In this document: positions 34,349-43,492 of the stretch, piece by piece
Layout: every line of letters begins with the position of its first letter
How positions within the stretch are numbered: the stretch's first letter is position 1
Assembly: GCF_001439635.1 (NCBI RefSeq)
Contig: NZ_LMBZ01000018.1
Coordinates: 52,384 to 116,383 of the forward strand
Direction of reading: 5' to 3'
Length of the DNA: 64,000 nt
Source of the DNA: Solibacillus cecembensis
Lineage (GTDB): Bacteria > Bacillota > Bacilli > Bacillales_A > Planococcaceae
The notes under the pieces: generated by a model
What the model saw: the letters and a program-made list of their open reading frames with translations, nothing else
What the model was told of the DNA's origin: nothing
Database searches by the model: none
Translations under genes and position numbers: made by a program

Positions 34349-35425
34349 ATGAAAAAATTATCGAAGTTCCTTCAAATCGGTTTATTGTTTTTAATGGTAT
34401 TGGCATTAGTTGCATGTAGCTCAGATGATACAGATTCGACAGCGGAAAAACCAGATGAAGATGCAGGAGAAAAGGTCGAAACGTCGGTAGCAGGTGATGC
34501 CAGTACGGAATTAGATTTACCAACAAAAACATTTAAGCTCGCACATATTACAGCAACCGATCATATGTGGCATTTAGCTGCTGAAAAGTTCAATGAAGAA
34601 TTACAAGCGCGCTCTGGCGGCAAAATGAAAGTGGAAATTTATCCAGCAAGTCAGTTAGGTACGGAAGCAGATATGGTACAGCAAGTGGAAGCTGGTTCGA
34701 TTGACTTTGCGTTAATTACAGCAGCGTACTTAAGTGCTCGTACACCTGACTTAGCGGCCTGGTTTACACCTTATGCATTTAATTCATTACAAGATGCGTA
34801 TGAAATGAGCCAAGGAGAACTTGGGAAGGAAATGTTAAAGCAAATTGAAGGTACGGGGTTAAAATCATTAGATTATTTATTCGCAGGTCAGCGTGTGATG
34901 ATTACGAAAGACAAAGAAGTGACAAAGCCGAGCGATTTAAAAGGCTTAAAAATGCGTGTAACACCGTCTCCACCGCTGACATTCTTCTATCAATCAACAG
35001 GTGCAGCACCGGAAGCGTTACCGTTACCAGAAGTTTATTCTGCATTACAAACAGGGGTTATTGACGGGATGGATATGGACTTAGATGCGACGATTACAAA
35101 TAAATATTCTGAAGTAGCAAAATATGCGACGGTAACAAATCACATGGTATGGCCATCGATCATTTTAACGAACGAAAAAGCCTTTAATGATTTGTCTGCG
35201 GATGCGCAAAAAATCATTACAGAATCATTAGTTGTCGCTTCAAAATATGCAGTAGATACACGTGCTTCACAAGAGGAAGATTTTAAAAAGCAATTGGCAG
35301 ACCAAGGCATGACAGTGACGGAATTAGGGGCAGATGTATACGCAGAGGAAATTCAAAAATTCGATGCTGAATACAGTGCGAAATCCGATTTAATGAAACG
35401 CTTTATCGAAGCTGCACGTAACTAG
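34349..35425 (+). CDS. TRAP transporter solute-binding lipoprotein (DctP)
   Basis: The 358-residue protein has a lipobox signal (LMVLALVACSSDD), so it is anchored to the outer membrane face. It then has the DctP fold: FKLAHITATDHMWH, EIYPASQLGTEADMVQQV, and GLKMRVTPSPP with the carboxylate-binding Arg. It should capture an organic acid for the two permease subunits that follow. Its place in the operon suggests anthranilate or a related aromatic acid. AAGAGGAGA supports the ATG at 34349. Confidence 0.92.
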   Translation: MKKLSKFLQIGLLFLMVLALVACSSDDTDSTAEKPDEDAGEKVETSVAGDASTELDLPTKTFKLAHITATDHMWHLAAEKFNEELQARSGGKMKVEIYPASQLGTEADMVQQVEAGSIDFALITAAYLSARTPDLAAWFTPYAFNSLQDAYEMSQGELGKEMLKQIEGTGLKSLDYLFAGQRVMITKDKEVTKPSDLKGLKMRVTPSPPLTFFYQSTGAAPEALPLPEVYSALQTGVIDGMDMDLDATITNKYSEVAKYATVTNHMVWPSIILTNEKAFNDLSADAQKIITESLVVASKYAVDTRASQEEDFKKQLADQGMTVTELGADVYAEEIQKFDAEYSAKSDLMKRFIEAARN

Positions 35426-35443
35426 TTTCTAGGGGGGATTTGA

Positions 35444-35965
35444 GTGGTACAATTATTGACTAAATTCAGTAATTTACTAACGAAGCTGGAAGAAATAATC
35501 ATGACGATTTTGATGGGTGCTTTAGCAATATTGATGATTGTCGCGGTTTGTTTTCGTTACTTCCTAAAAGATCCAATCCCTTGGGCCGGTGAAGTTTCTA
35601 TTTTCTTATTGATTTGGACATCTTTTATTGGTGGGAGCTGGGGCCTGAAATATGGCACCCAGGCTTCTGTTACTTTTCTTTATGATGCGATTTCAGACAA
35701 TAAGAAAAGGTGGCTACGCAGTGCGCAAGACTTAACGATGATTGTATTTTTAGGGATTTTAATTTATTACGCGATTAATTGGATGATGCTCCCCTCAATG
35801 CTTATTCAAAAATCAAGTGCGCTCCAAATTCCTATGTGGATTCCATATAGCGCTGTTCCAATGGGATTGATCTTTGCTTTTGTTCATATTTTGACTCGCT
35901 TTATCAACAATCTTGTGAATGGTGAGCCTGAAGTAGTAGAAAAAGTAGAAGGGGGCGTGAGTTAA
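35444..35965 (+). CDS. TRAP transporter small permease (DctQ)
   Basis: The 173-residue protein has four predicted membrane helices and the family segment VCFRYFLKDPIPWAGEVSIF. It pairs with the DctM subunit encoded 1 nt downstream. The start is GTG, with AGGGGGGA upstream. Confidence 0.92.
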   Translation: MVQLLTKFSNLLTKLEEIIMTILMGALAILMIVAVCFRYFLKDPIPWAGEVSIFLLIWTSFIGGSWGLKYGTQASVTFLYDAISDNKKRWLRSAQDLTMIVFLGILIYYAINWMMLPSMLIQKSSALQIPMWIPYSAVPMGLIFAFVHILTRFINNLVNGEPEVVEKVEGGVS

Positions 35966-35966
35966 T

Positions 35967-37247
35967 ATGACATTTTTAACAATCGCCATCTTCATTCTAC
36001 TGTTAATTATGGGGATTCCTATTGCCATGGTTTTAGGTATTATAACGATTATTTATTTCTTATTAAATGGACAAGTGATGTTGCTCGATTCTACGCCACT
36101 GCGTATGTATTCGAGTCTTGAGAACTTTGGGTTACTCGCGATTCCATTATTCATGTTAATGGGCGAAATTATGAATGAAGGTGGCATTACGACACGTCTC
36201 GTCCAATTTGCCCGCGTGCTCATTGGTCACTTTAAAGGTGGGCTTGCGTATGTAACCGTTGTGGCGAACATGTTCCTGGCATCTATTTTAGGTTCAGCCA
36301 ATGCTCAAGCTGCGATGATGAGTAAAGTAATGGTGCCACAAATGGAAAAAGAGGGCTATAAACGTGAATTTGCAGCGTCGATTACATTAGCTTCTTCCAT
36401 CATAGCGCCGATTATTCCACCAAGTATGATTTTTATTATTTATGGAACGCTTTCGAGTACGTCCATTGGGGCATTATTTATGGCCGGAATTGTGCCTGGT
36501 ATTATTTATGGACTTGTATTTATTGGGGTTATTTCTTTTATGGGCTATAAGCAAAACTTTCCAAAAAGTGAACGTGCCACATTAAAAGTCATATTAAAAA
36601 GTACGTTTCAAGTACTTCCAGCATTATTAATTCCTATAACGGTTGTTGTGGGAATTTTAAAGGGGATTTTTACAGCGACAGAATCCGCAGCAGTTGCTTG
36701 TTTAATTGCAATTATCGTAGGGCTATTTTTCTATCGTGAATTAGATTTGAAGAAAATACCGAAAATGTTAATTAGTACAGTTACGAACACGGCAACTGTT
36801 ACGTATTTGATTATTATGGCGAATATTTTTGGTTGGATGATTGCATTTGAACGCATTCCACAATTATTAGTAGATAGCATGTTAAGTATTACAGAAAGTC
36901 CTTGGGTATTTTTATTGCTTGTAAACATTGCATTACTTGTCGTCGGCATGCTTCTCGACGGCATTGCAGCACTCATTATTTTAGTGCCTGTATTAATGCC
37001 ACTTGTAGTAGCACTAAATATAGATCCAGTACATTTCGGGGTAATTATTTGTATTAATTTAACACTCGGATTATTAACACCACCAGTTGGGACGGGGTTA
37101 TTTATCGTGTCTTCGATGGCGGATGTGAAGTTTGAGACGCTTGTGAAAAGCGTATTTCCATTCATCGTTATATCGTTCATTGTTTTATTATTCCTTACAT
37201 ATATACCGGACTTAGTGCTCTTTGTTCCGAAAATGTTAGGGATGTAG
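35967..37247 (+). CDS. TRAP transporter large permease (DctM)
   Basis: The 426-residue protein has about 12 membrane helices and DctM landmarks: AIPLFMLMGEIMNEGGIT, SIIAPIIPPSMIFIIYG and a C-terminal LGLLTPPVGTGLFIVSS. It is the channel subunit of the sodium-coupled TRAP importer formed with the two preceding genes. Confidence 0.94.
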   Translation: MTFLTIAIFILLLIMGIPIAMVLGIITIIYFLLNGQVMLLDSTPLRMYSSLENFGLLAIPLFMLMGEIMNEGGITTRLVQFARVLIGHFKGGLAYVTVVANMFLASILGSANAQAAMMSKVMVPQMEKEGYKREFAASITLASSIIAPIIPPSMIFIIYGTLSSTSIGALFMAGIVPGIIYGLVFIGVISFMGYKQNFPKSERATLKVILKSTFQVLPALLIPITVVVGILKGIFTATESAAVACLIAIIVGLFFYRELDLKKIPKMLISTVTNTATVTYLIIMANIFGWMIAFERIPQLLVDSMLSITESPWVFLLLVNIALLVVGMLLDGIAALIILVPVLMPLVVALNIDPVHFGVIICINLTLGLLTPPVGTGLFIVSSMADVKFETLVKSVFPFIVISFIVLLFLTYIPDLVLFVPKMLGM

Positions 37248-37263
37248 AAAGAGAGGGATTCTT

Positions 37264-38457
37264 ATGAAAAAGTTGCTGCAACAGGGCAAAATAATGGTGC
37301 TACTCATACTTGTAGGTCAGTTTTTTACCGCGTTTGTTGGCAGAAGCTTAAGCCCTTTCATGGTGTATATTGGAGAAGATTTAGCGTTAACTAAAGTGCA
37401 GTTGGGTTTGTTTCCAACTGCACTTTTTATTGGTCAGTTTTTAGCAACACTGCCGATTGGCTATTATGCGGATCGGGTGAATACAAGAAAATTAATGCTT
37501 GTGTTGATGAGCGTCGTTGCAAGTAGTTTTTTAGTTTTTGCGTGGATGGATAATTTTTACCTTGCGTTTATTTTTATTTTAATTGCAGGACTTGGTTATG
37601 GTGGGATGCATCCGGTAACGAATAAATTGCTTGTGTATGAATTTCCGCCGTCCAAACTGACAGTGCCAATGGGCGTGAAACAAATGTCGATTACACTTGC
37701 TTCGGCAGCTATTAGTATTTTACTTCTGCCGTTAGTTGTGTTTATTGGTTGGAGATGGGCGGTTACGTTGGCGGTGTTTGTGCTCGTTATTGTCTGTTTT
37801 ATTAGCAGTTTTTACTTTAGCCGTTTACCGTGGAAAGAAAAGCCAGTTCAATCAACGGAGCCCCTTTGGACGCAGGTAAAACAATTAACCAAATCTAAAA
37901 TGTTATTTTTCACAAATAGTTCGGCCTTTATATTAATGGGGGTTCAAATAACTTTTAACACATATTTAATTTTATTTTTAATAGAAACAAAAGACTGGAC
38001 GATTTACGTAGCGGGTCTTTGTTTAGCTTTATCGGAGTTATGTGGCGCTGCGGGGAGGGTTTCATGGGGCGTTATTAGCGACCGTCTTTTTGCTGGAAAT
38101 CGGTGGCTTGTTTTGCTCGGGATTACACTCATTAGCACAGGTAGTTTGATGGGCCTTTACTTTAGTCAATCTACTATTTTAATTATCATTTTCATCGCGT
38201 TCGTTGGCTTCGCATTGTCAGGCTTTAATGGCATTTGGATGATGCTTGCAGTGGAAAGTGTCGATCGTTCTTTAAGTGGATTCGCGAGCGGCTATAGTGT
38301 AACCGTTGCCTCAATTGGTGTGTTTTTAATTCCGCCATTTTTCGGCTATTTTGTAGAACAGGGGGGCTATTTATTCGCAAGCTTTTTTGTGATGAGCTTA
38401 TTTTTCCTTTGTGCATGTCTAATGATTTACGCGATGAGGCTTTTTAAAGCGGCATAA
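37264..38457 (+). CDS. MFS transporter, last gene of the catabolic island
   Basis: The 397-residue protein has about 12 membrane helices and the MFS loop motif GYYADRVNTRK between helices 2 and 3. Its substrate is unknown. Position behind the TRAP genes suggests export or import of an aromatic acid or pathway intermediate. GAGAGGG precedes the ATG. I see no clear terminator between it and the next gene. Confidence 0.85.
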   Translation: MKKLLQQGKIMVLLILVGQFFTAFVGRSLSPFMVYIGEDLALTKVQLGLFPTALFIGQFLATLPIGYYADRVNTRKLMLVLMSVVASSFLVFAWMDNFYLAFIFILIAGLGYGGMHPVTNKLLVYEFPPSKLTVPMGVKQMSITLASAAISILLLPLVVFIGWRWAVTLAVFVLVIVCFISSFYFSRLPWKEKPVQSTEPLWTQVKQLTKSKMLFFTNSSAFILMGVQITFNTYLILFLIETKDWTIYVAGLCLALSELCGAAGRVSWGVISDRLFAGNRWLVLLGITLISTGSLMGLYFSQSTILIIIFIAFVGFALSGFNGIWMMLAVESVDRSLSGFASGYSVTVASIGVFLIPPFFGYFVEQGGYLFASFFVMSLFFLCACLMIYAMRLFKAA

Positions 38458-38535
38458 GGAGCTTTTCAATGTATTCAAGCGCAAACTTTGTTACAGTAGT
38501 TAATGATTATGTCATACTCAAAATGGGGAAATGCA

Positions 38536-38880
38536 ATGTCTACTATTATTAATTTTCTTCAATATAAAAATGAACAGCTTGAAAGACAGCTCGAAAAAAT
38601 ATTCCAACGAGGAAACTCTCCGCATGATCAATTAGATGCATTATTACAAAACAAGGACTTGCAGCTAGAGGATCATAAGTTGTTTTTGGCGTTTCTTGCT
38701 TATTTAGAAGAAAAGCAGCTGGACGCGCAACTTGTTTTTAAAGATGTGTTAAAGCTACCAAAACATCATTTTGAAGCGAAATACGCAATGAAATGGTCAC
38801 AAGTAATAAAGTTAAGTGTCACATTTCTTACAATTTTGCGTACAAATGACCCACAAGGCTATAAACAATTCGTCGACTAA
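38536..38880 (+). CDS. Hypothetical protein, 114 residues
   Basis: I do not recognise this protein. It is soluble, helical and rich in Gln, Leu and Lys (MSTIINFLQYKNEQLERQLE at the start), with no cysteine, no signal peptide and no membrane segment. The ATG at 38536 follows TGGGGAA; earlier in-frame ATGs lack a site. It lies on the same strand 72 nt before miaB and forms the border between the island and the core genes. Confidence 0.65.
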   Translation: MSTIINFLQYKNEQLERQLEKIFQRGNSPHDQLDALLQNKDLQLEDHKLFLAFLAYLEEKQLDAQLVFKDVLKLPKHHFEAKYAMKWSQVIKLSVTFLTILRTNDPQGYKQFVD

Positions 38881-38952
38881 ACTTGTCGGAACATAGAGAC
38901 ATTCGCTATAATGGTAAAATGAGTGAACAAGATAGAAAGGGGCTATTTGTCG

Positions 38953-40488
38953 ATGAACGAAGAACAACGACTAGCCAGTCAACAAGTAAAGCAACCACAA
39001 CAAGAAAAAGACTATAGTAAATATTTCGAGAAAGTGTTTACAGCTCCTTCATTAAAAGATGCTAAAAAACGTGGAAAAGAAGAAGTGAAGTACCACAAAG
39101 ATTTTGATATTGAAGAGAAGTTTTTACATATGGGAGAAGGGCGTAAATTTTACATCCGCACATATGGCTGTCAAATGAATGAACATGATACAGAAGTAAT
39201 GGCGGGTATTTTCATGCAGCTTGGCTACACATCTACTGAGCAAATCGAGGAAGCGGATGTTGTGCTTTTAAACACATGTGCGATTCGTGAAGGTGCGGAA
39301 AATAAAGTATTTGGTGAGCTCGGCTTCTTGCTTAAATATAAAAGACAAAATCCAGAAATGTTAATCGGTGTTTGTGGGTGTATGTCACAAGAAGAATCAG
39401 TTGTTAATCGCATTTTAAAGCAGTACCAACATGTCGATATGGTTTTCGGTACACATAATATTCACCGTTTACCACATATTTTAAACGAAGCATACATGTC
39501 TAAAGAAATGGTCGTAGAAGTTTGGTCAAAAGAAGGCGATGTTATTGAAAACCTTCCGAAAAAACGTCTTGGTTCGATCAAAGCTTGGGTTAACATCATG
39601 TACGGCTGTGACAAATTTTGTACATACTGCATTGTGCCGTATACGCGCGGTAAGGAACGTTCTCGTCGACCAGAAGAGATTATTCAAGAAGTGCGTGAAC
39701 TGGCAGCGCAAGGTTACAAAGAAATTATGTTACTTGGCCAAAACGTAAACGCTTACGGGAAAGATTTTGAAGATATCGAGTATCGTTTAGGCGATTTGAT
39801 GGATGCGATTCGAACAATAGATATTCCGCGTATTCGTTTTACGACGAGTCACCCGCGCGACTTTGATGATCATTTAATCGAAGTACTAGCTAAAGGTGGC
39901 AATTTGGTTGAACATATCCATTTACCTGTTCAATCAGGCTCGAATGAAATTTTGAAAATTATGGCGCGAAAATATACGCGTGAGCATTTCCTACAATTAG
40001 TAGACAAAATTAAAACAGCGATACCAGACGTAACTTTAACGACAGATATTATCGTTGGTTACCCAAATGAAACAGAAGAGCAATTCCAAGAAACGCTAGA
40101 TTTGTATCGTGAAGTAGGCTTTGAAATGGCGTTTACGTATATTTATTCGCCACGTGAAGGAACGCCTGCTGCTAAAATGACGGATAATGTACCAGATGAA
40201 GTGAAAAAAGAACGTTTACACCGTCTAAATCATGTCGTTGCTGAATTTTCGGCAAAGGCATTAAAACAATTAGAAGGACAAATTGTGGAAGTGCTTGTAG
40301 AAGGTAGTAGTAAACGACGTGATGACGTACTTGCAGGCTATACACGCAAAAATCGATTAGTTAACTTCAAAGCAGATCCTAAATACATCGGTCAACGTGT
40401 GTTAGTAAAAGTAACAGAAGCAAAAAGTCATTCATTATTAGGTGAATTTGTGGAAGAAGTAAAAGAAAAGGCGGAATTAATCAAATGA
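38953..40488 (+). CDS. miaB: tRNA-2-methylthio-N6-dimethylallyladenosine synthase MiaB
   Basis: MiaB is a radical-SAM methylthiotransferase that converts i6A37 to ms2i6A37 in tRNA. The 511-residue protein has the N-terminal UPF0004 cysteines (TYGCQMNEHD, LNTCAIREGA, CGCMSQE), the radical-SAM cluster CDKFCTYC and a C-terminal TRAM domain. The ATG at 38953 follows AAAGGGG. It overlaps ricA by 4 nt, as in B. subtilis ymcB-ymcA. miaA, its substrate-forming partner, lies 9 kb downstream. Confidence 0.96.
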   Translation: MNEEQRLASQQVKQPQQEKDYSKYFEKVFTAPSLKDAKKRGKEEVKYHKDFDIEEKFLHMGEGRKFYIRTYGCQMNEHDTEVMAGIFMQLGYTSTEQIEEADVVLLNTCAIREGAENKVFGELGFLLKYKRQNPEMLIGVCGCMSQEESVVNRILKQYQHVDMVFGTHNIHRLPHILNEAYMSKEMVVEVWSKEGDVIENLPKKRLGSIKAWVNIMYGCDKFCTYCIVPYTRGKERSRRPEEIIQEVRELAAQGYKEIMLLGQNVNAYGKDFEDIEYRLGDLMDAIRTIDIPRIRFTTSHPRDFDDHLIEVLAKGGNLVEHIHLPVQSGSNEILKIMARKYTREHFLQLVDKIKTAIPDVTLTTDIIVGYPNETEEQFQETLDLYREVGFEMAFTYIYSPREGTPAAKMTDNVPDEVKKERLHRLNHVVAEFSAKALKQLEGQIVEVLVEGSSKRRDDVLAGYTRKNRLVNFKADPKYIGQRVLVKVTEAKSHSLLGEFVEEVKEKAELIK

Positions 40489-40919
40489 CAACATTATATT
40501 CAAAAGACGATATCGTCGTAAAAGCAAAAGAAATCGCACATATGATTGCCAACACAGAAGAAGTAGAATTTTTCAAAAAGGCAGAAGAGCAAATTAACGA
40601 AAACCAATTTGTTCGTGAAAAAATCGCTTCATTAAAAACGCTTCAAAAACAAGTAGTGAACTTCCAGCACTTAGGAAAAGAAAAAGCGGTAAAAATGATT
40701 GAAGGTAAAATTGCGGGAATTGAAGAGGAAATTGATGCACTTCCAGTTGTTCAACAATTTAAACAATCACAAACAGATGTGAATGAGTTATTGCAACTTG
40801 TGTCAAATGCGATTGCTAATAATGTAACAAATGAAGTGATTGAAAATACAGGCGGCGATCTTTTAAAAGGTGAAACAGGCTCAAAAGTGCGAAACAGTGT
40901 ACCAGGATCTTGTTCATAA
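40485..40919 (+). CDS. ricA: RicA (YmcA) of the RicAFT complex
   Basis: The 144-residue YmcA/YlbF-family helical protein has MIANTEEVEFFKKAEEQINE and a C-terminal cysteine in PGSCS that could help hold the complex's iron-sulfur clusters. RicAFT promotes RNase Y-dependent mRNA maturation and affects competence, sporulation and biofilm in B. subtilis. Coupled to miaB and followed by a strong terminator. Confidence 0.9.
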   Translation: MTTLYSKDDIVVKAKEIAHMIANTEEVEFFKKAEEQINENQFVREKIASLKTLQKQVVNFQHLGKEKAVKMIEGKIAGIEEEIDALPVVQQFKQSQTDVNELLQLVSNAIANNVTNEVIENTGGDLLKGETGSKVRNSVPGSCS

Positions 40920-40923
40920 TAAA

Positions 40924-40966
40924 GAACGAAAAAAAACAGCTCTCAAGGGGGCTGTTTTTTTGTTCT
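40924..40966 (+). terminator. ricA terminator
   Basis: AAAAAACAGC pairs with GCTGTTTTTT, extended by outer AAGAAC/GTTCTT. Confidence 0.85.
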
Positions 40967-41113
40967 TGAATTAGCTTTAATTACTCGATGGAGAGTAAGT
41001 GAAATAATTATTTTAAAAAAAATGTTAAAAAATGTATACCGATTTATCGTATTTACTTGTAAAATTTGCTATAATTCTTAAATAGTGGAGACTATTAGGA
41101 AGGAATAACGGAA

Positions 41114-43315
41114 ATGTACAAATATTACAATCAAAACTTCGACAAAGATGAGATGTTTTTTTGGTTGTGTCAAATGGCGAGGCAATTTGAGTCAGCTGTA
41201 GTAATAATCAATCCAGCTAAAGGTAACGTAATTGAATTTGTGAATCACGTCTTTACACATTTGACAGAATACAGCGAGTCAGAATTAATTGGTGAAAAAT
41301 TAAATATTTTACATGGTCCATTAACAGATATCCTGAATGAAGATGCGATCCAAGAATGTATAGTAAATGGTCAACAGTTTACAACATCGTCTTTCCATTA
41401 TCGGAAAGATGGTTCTACATTTTGGAATGAAGTGAGTATTTTACCTTTAAAGAATCTCAATGGCGAGTTTCAGTACTGTCTTTTAATGATGAAGGACGTT
41501 ACCTATGCCACGAAATTAGATTCACTTCTTGAGCTAGAAAGAAATATTTATTTTAAATTAGAAAATGGCTATCCACTAGAAAATGTTTTAAGTGAGATTT
41601 GTAATCATGTAGAAAATACTTTTAGAATTCAATGTCACTGTACTATTGTTTTAATTGATGAAAAGAGAAAAGTAACAGGCGTTTATGGAGGGGCTACAAA
41701 AACTTTTGAAATTTCAGAGTATCAAGCTTTTTTTATAGACAAGGATAATCGTAATTTTTCATTAAGTTTAGATAGAAACGCGACATTTATTAAAAATATA
41801 AAAAAAACGGTTTATTATGAACAATATAAAACTTTAATTGATAAAGAAAATATCGTTTCACTTTGGGGTCAGCCGATTTTCAATAAGGAAGAGGGACTTA
41901 TTGGTTATTTTTCGATTTATTTTGAGGAAGAGATGGAACCACAGGCAACTGATTATAAATTTATTAATACGAATGTTACCCCAATTGTTACGCTGGCGGT
42001 CAAATATTACAATCAAAAAAGTGCGATTCATTCACTCGCATTCTTTGATTCTGAAACAGGCTTAAGCAATTTTGAAGGATTTAAAAATAAAATGCAAACA
42101 GAATGGGAAGCAGATTTGGGAGATAGTTATTTATATATTATTGAGCCGAGTGAATATCAAAAAATTGTCGATTTATATGGTCGGCAAGGTGGCGATAAAA
42201 TATTATTGAAAATGGCAAAACGCATACAAAATATTTTTGCAGAACATAAATTATTCATTGCGCGCTATACAAACTCTGCAATTATTATTGCTTCGCAGCT
42301 TAAAATTAGTGACTTACAATTTACACAAGCTGAAATGGATCATTTATTATTTGAGCCGTATTGCATTAACAATAAAGATGTGTATATTACATTAAAAGTA
42401 GGGACGTCAAAAATTTGCCAAGAGACACCAATTAATCAAGCTATTCGCCAAGCGGATACGGCATTGTCTATCGCATTGAAAAGCGTAGGCACGGTTATTA
42501 AAAAGTTTGATGCAGAACAAGTAGAATCCGTAGCAAATGAAATGAACGTTTTGGCGAATATTGCAAAAGGGTTGATGAAAGATGAATTTATGCCAATGCT
42601 TCAGCCGAAAGTGGATATAAAAACAGGTGAGATTAATAGCTTTGAAGCATTAGCACGTTGGATTTCACCTGAACTTGGTTTTGTTTCGCCAGCGTTATTT
42701 ATCCCTGTCGCAGAAAATACAGGAAATATTTCTAAAATAGATCGTGCGATTTTTAAGAAGGTTTTACAATGGCAAAAGCATCGAAAAGAAACCAACTCAC
42801 CAATGTACCAAGTATCTGTAAATATTTCACCAAATCATTTTTATCACCCGGCATTCGTAGAAAATGTTATGGAGTTAATTGAAAAATACGGCGTGGAAAC
42901 GAAGTATATTAAATTTGAAATTACGGAAAGTATCGAGTTAGATAATGTGATGCGGGCGAAGAAAATTATTAATGATTTGATGAAATATGGCATTGCAACG
43001 TCTATTGATGACTTTGGAATAGGTTATTCTTCATTAAGTTATTTGCAGGAGCTTCCATTTGAAGAGATTAAAATCGATAAAAGTTTTGTCGATAATTTAG
43101 CCGATCCACGTATGCATGCAGTCATTAAAACGATTATTCATCTTTCTAGAAATTTAAATATGCGTTGTGTTGCTGAAGGTATTGAAACGGAAGCGCAGCA
43201 TAAAGAACTTCTCCAACTCGGCTGCAACAGTGGTCAAGGCTATTATTACTTTAAACCAATGCCGCTTCATGAAGTCGATGAGTTATTACAAAAGAATACG
43301 CAAACTCAATTTTAA
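41114..43315 (+). CDS. PAS / GAF-like / degenerate GGDEF / EAL signalling protein
   Basis: The 733-residue cytoplasmic protein has an N-terminal PAS domain (about residues 20-130, with FHYRKDGSTFWNEV), a GAF-like middle (about 150-300), a GGDEF-type domain (about 310-460) and a C-terminal EAL domain (about 475-725). In the GGDEF domain the signature position reads ARYTNSAIIIA, so cyclase activity is unlikely. The EAL domain keeps FEALARW, NISPNHF, EITES, SIDDFGIGYSS, IKIDKSF and EGIET, so cyclic-di-GMP phosphodiesterase activity is likely. AGGAAGG stands before the ATG. Confidence 0.9.
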   Translation: MYKYYNQNFDKDEMFFWLCQMARQFESAVVIINPAKGNVIEFVNHVFTHLTEYSESELIGEKLNILHGPLTDILNEDAIQECIVNGQQFTTSSFHYRKDGSTFWNEVSILPLKNLNGEFQYCLLMMKDVTYATKLDSLLELERNIYFKLENGYPLENVLSEICNHVENTFRIQCHCTIVLIDEKRKVTGVYGGATKTFEISEYQAFFIDKDNRNFSLSLDRNATFIKNIKKTVYYEQYKTLIDKENIVSLWGQPIFNKEEGLIGYFSIYFEEEMEPQATDYKFINTNVTPIVTLAVKYYNQKSAIHSLAFFDSETGLSNFEGFKNKMQTEWEADLGDSYLYIIEPSEYQKIVDLYGRQGGDKILLKMAKRIQNIFAEHKLFIARYTNSAIIIASQLKISDLQFTQAEMDHLLFEPYCINNKDVYITLKVGTSKICQETPINQAIRQADTALSIALKSVGTVIKKFDAEQVESVANEMNVLANIAKGLMKDEFMPMLQPKVDIKTGEINSFEALARWISPELGFVSPALFIPVAENTGNISKIDRAIFKKVLQWQKHRKETNSPMYQVSVNISPNHFYHPAFVENVMELIEKYGVETKYIKFEITESIELDNVMRAKKIINDLMKYGIATSIDDFGIGYSSLSYLQELPFEEIKIDKSFVDNLADPRMHAVIKTIIHLSRNLNMRCVAEGIETEAQHKELLQLGCNSGQGYYYFKPMPLHEVDELLQKNTQTQF

Positions 43316-43317
43316 GT

Positions 43318-43358
43318 AAAAAGCAGCTTTCCTTTTTTGAAAGGAGGCTGCTTTTTGT
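43318..43358 (+). terminator. Terminator of the EAL gene
   Basis: AAAAAGCAGCTTTCC pairs imperfectly with AAAGGAGGCTGCTTTTT and has a T-run. Confidence 0.7.
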
Positions 43359-43432
43359 ATGTAAACCTTCTATAGAAACACAGTGATAAAAGAGGAGTCC
43401 AGATGATTTTTTTCATTCCAACAGGATTATTT

Positions 43433-43461
43433 CACCCTTTAGGCAACAGCCGCATACACTA
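43433..43461 (+). promoter_or_regulatory. Sigma-K-type promoter of cotE
   Basis: CACC (43433-43436), a 16-nt spacer and CATACACTA (43453-43461) match the sigma-K consensus (mACm, N16, CATAnnnTA), 31 nt before cotE. The -10 also fits sigma-E (CATACAMT), and B. subtilis cotE uses both factors. Confidence 0.65.
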
Positions 43462-43492
43462 TTTCGAGTAGTTAAGAAAGGGGAGATTTTCG

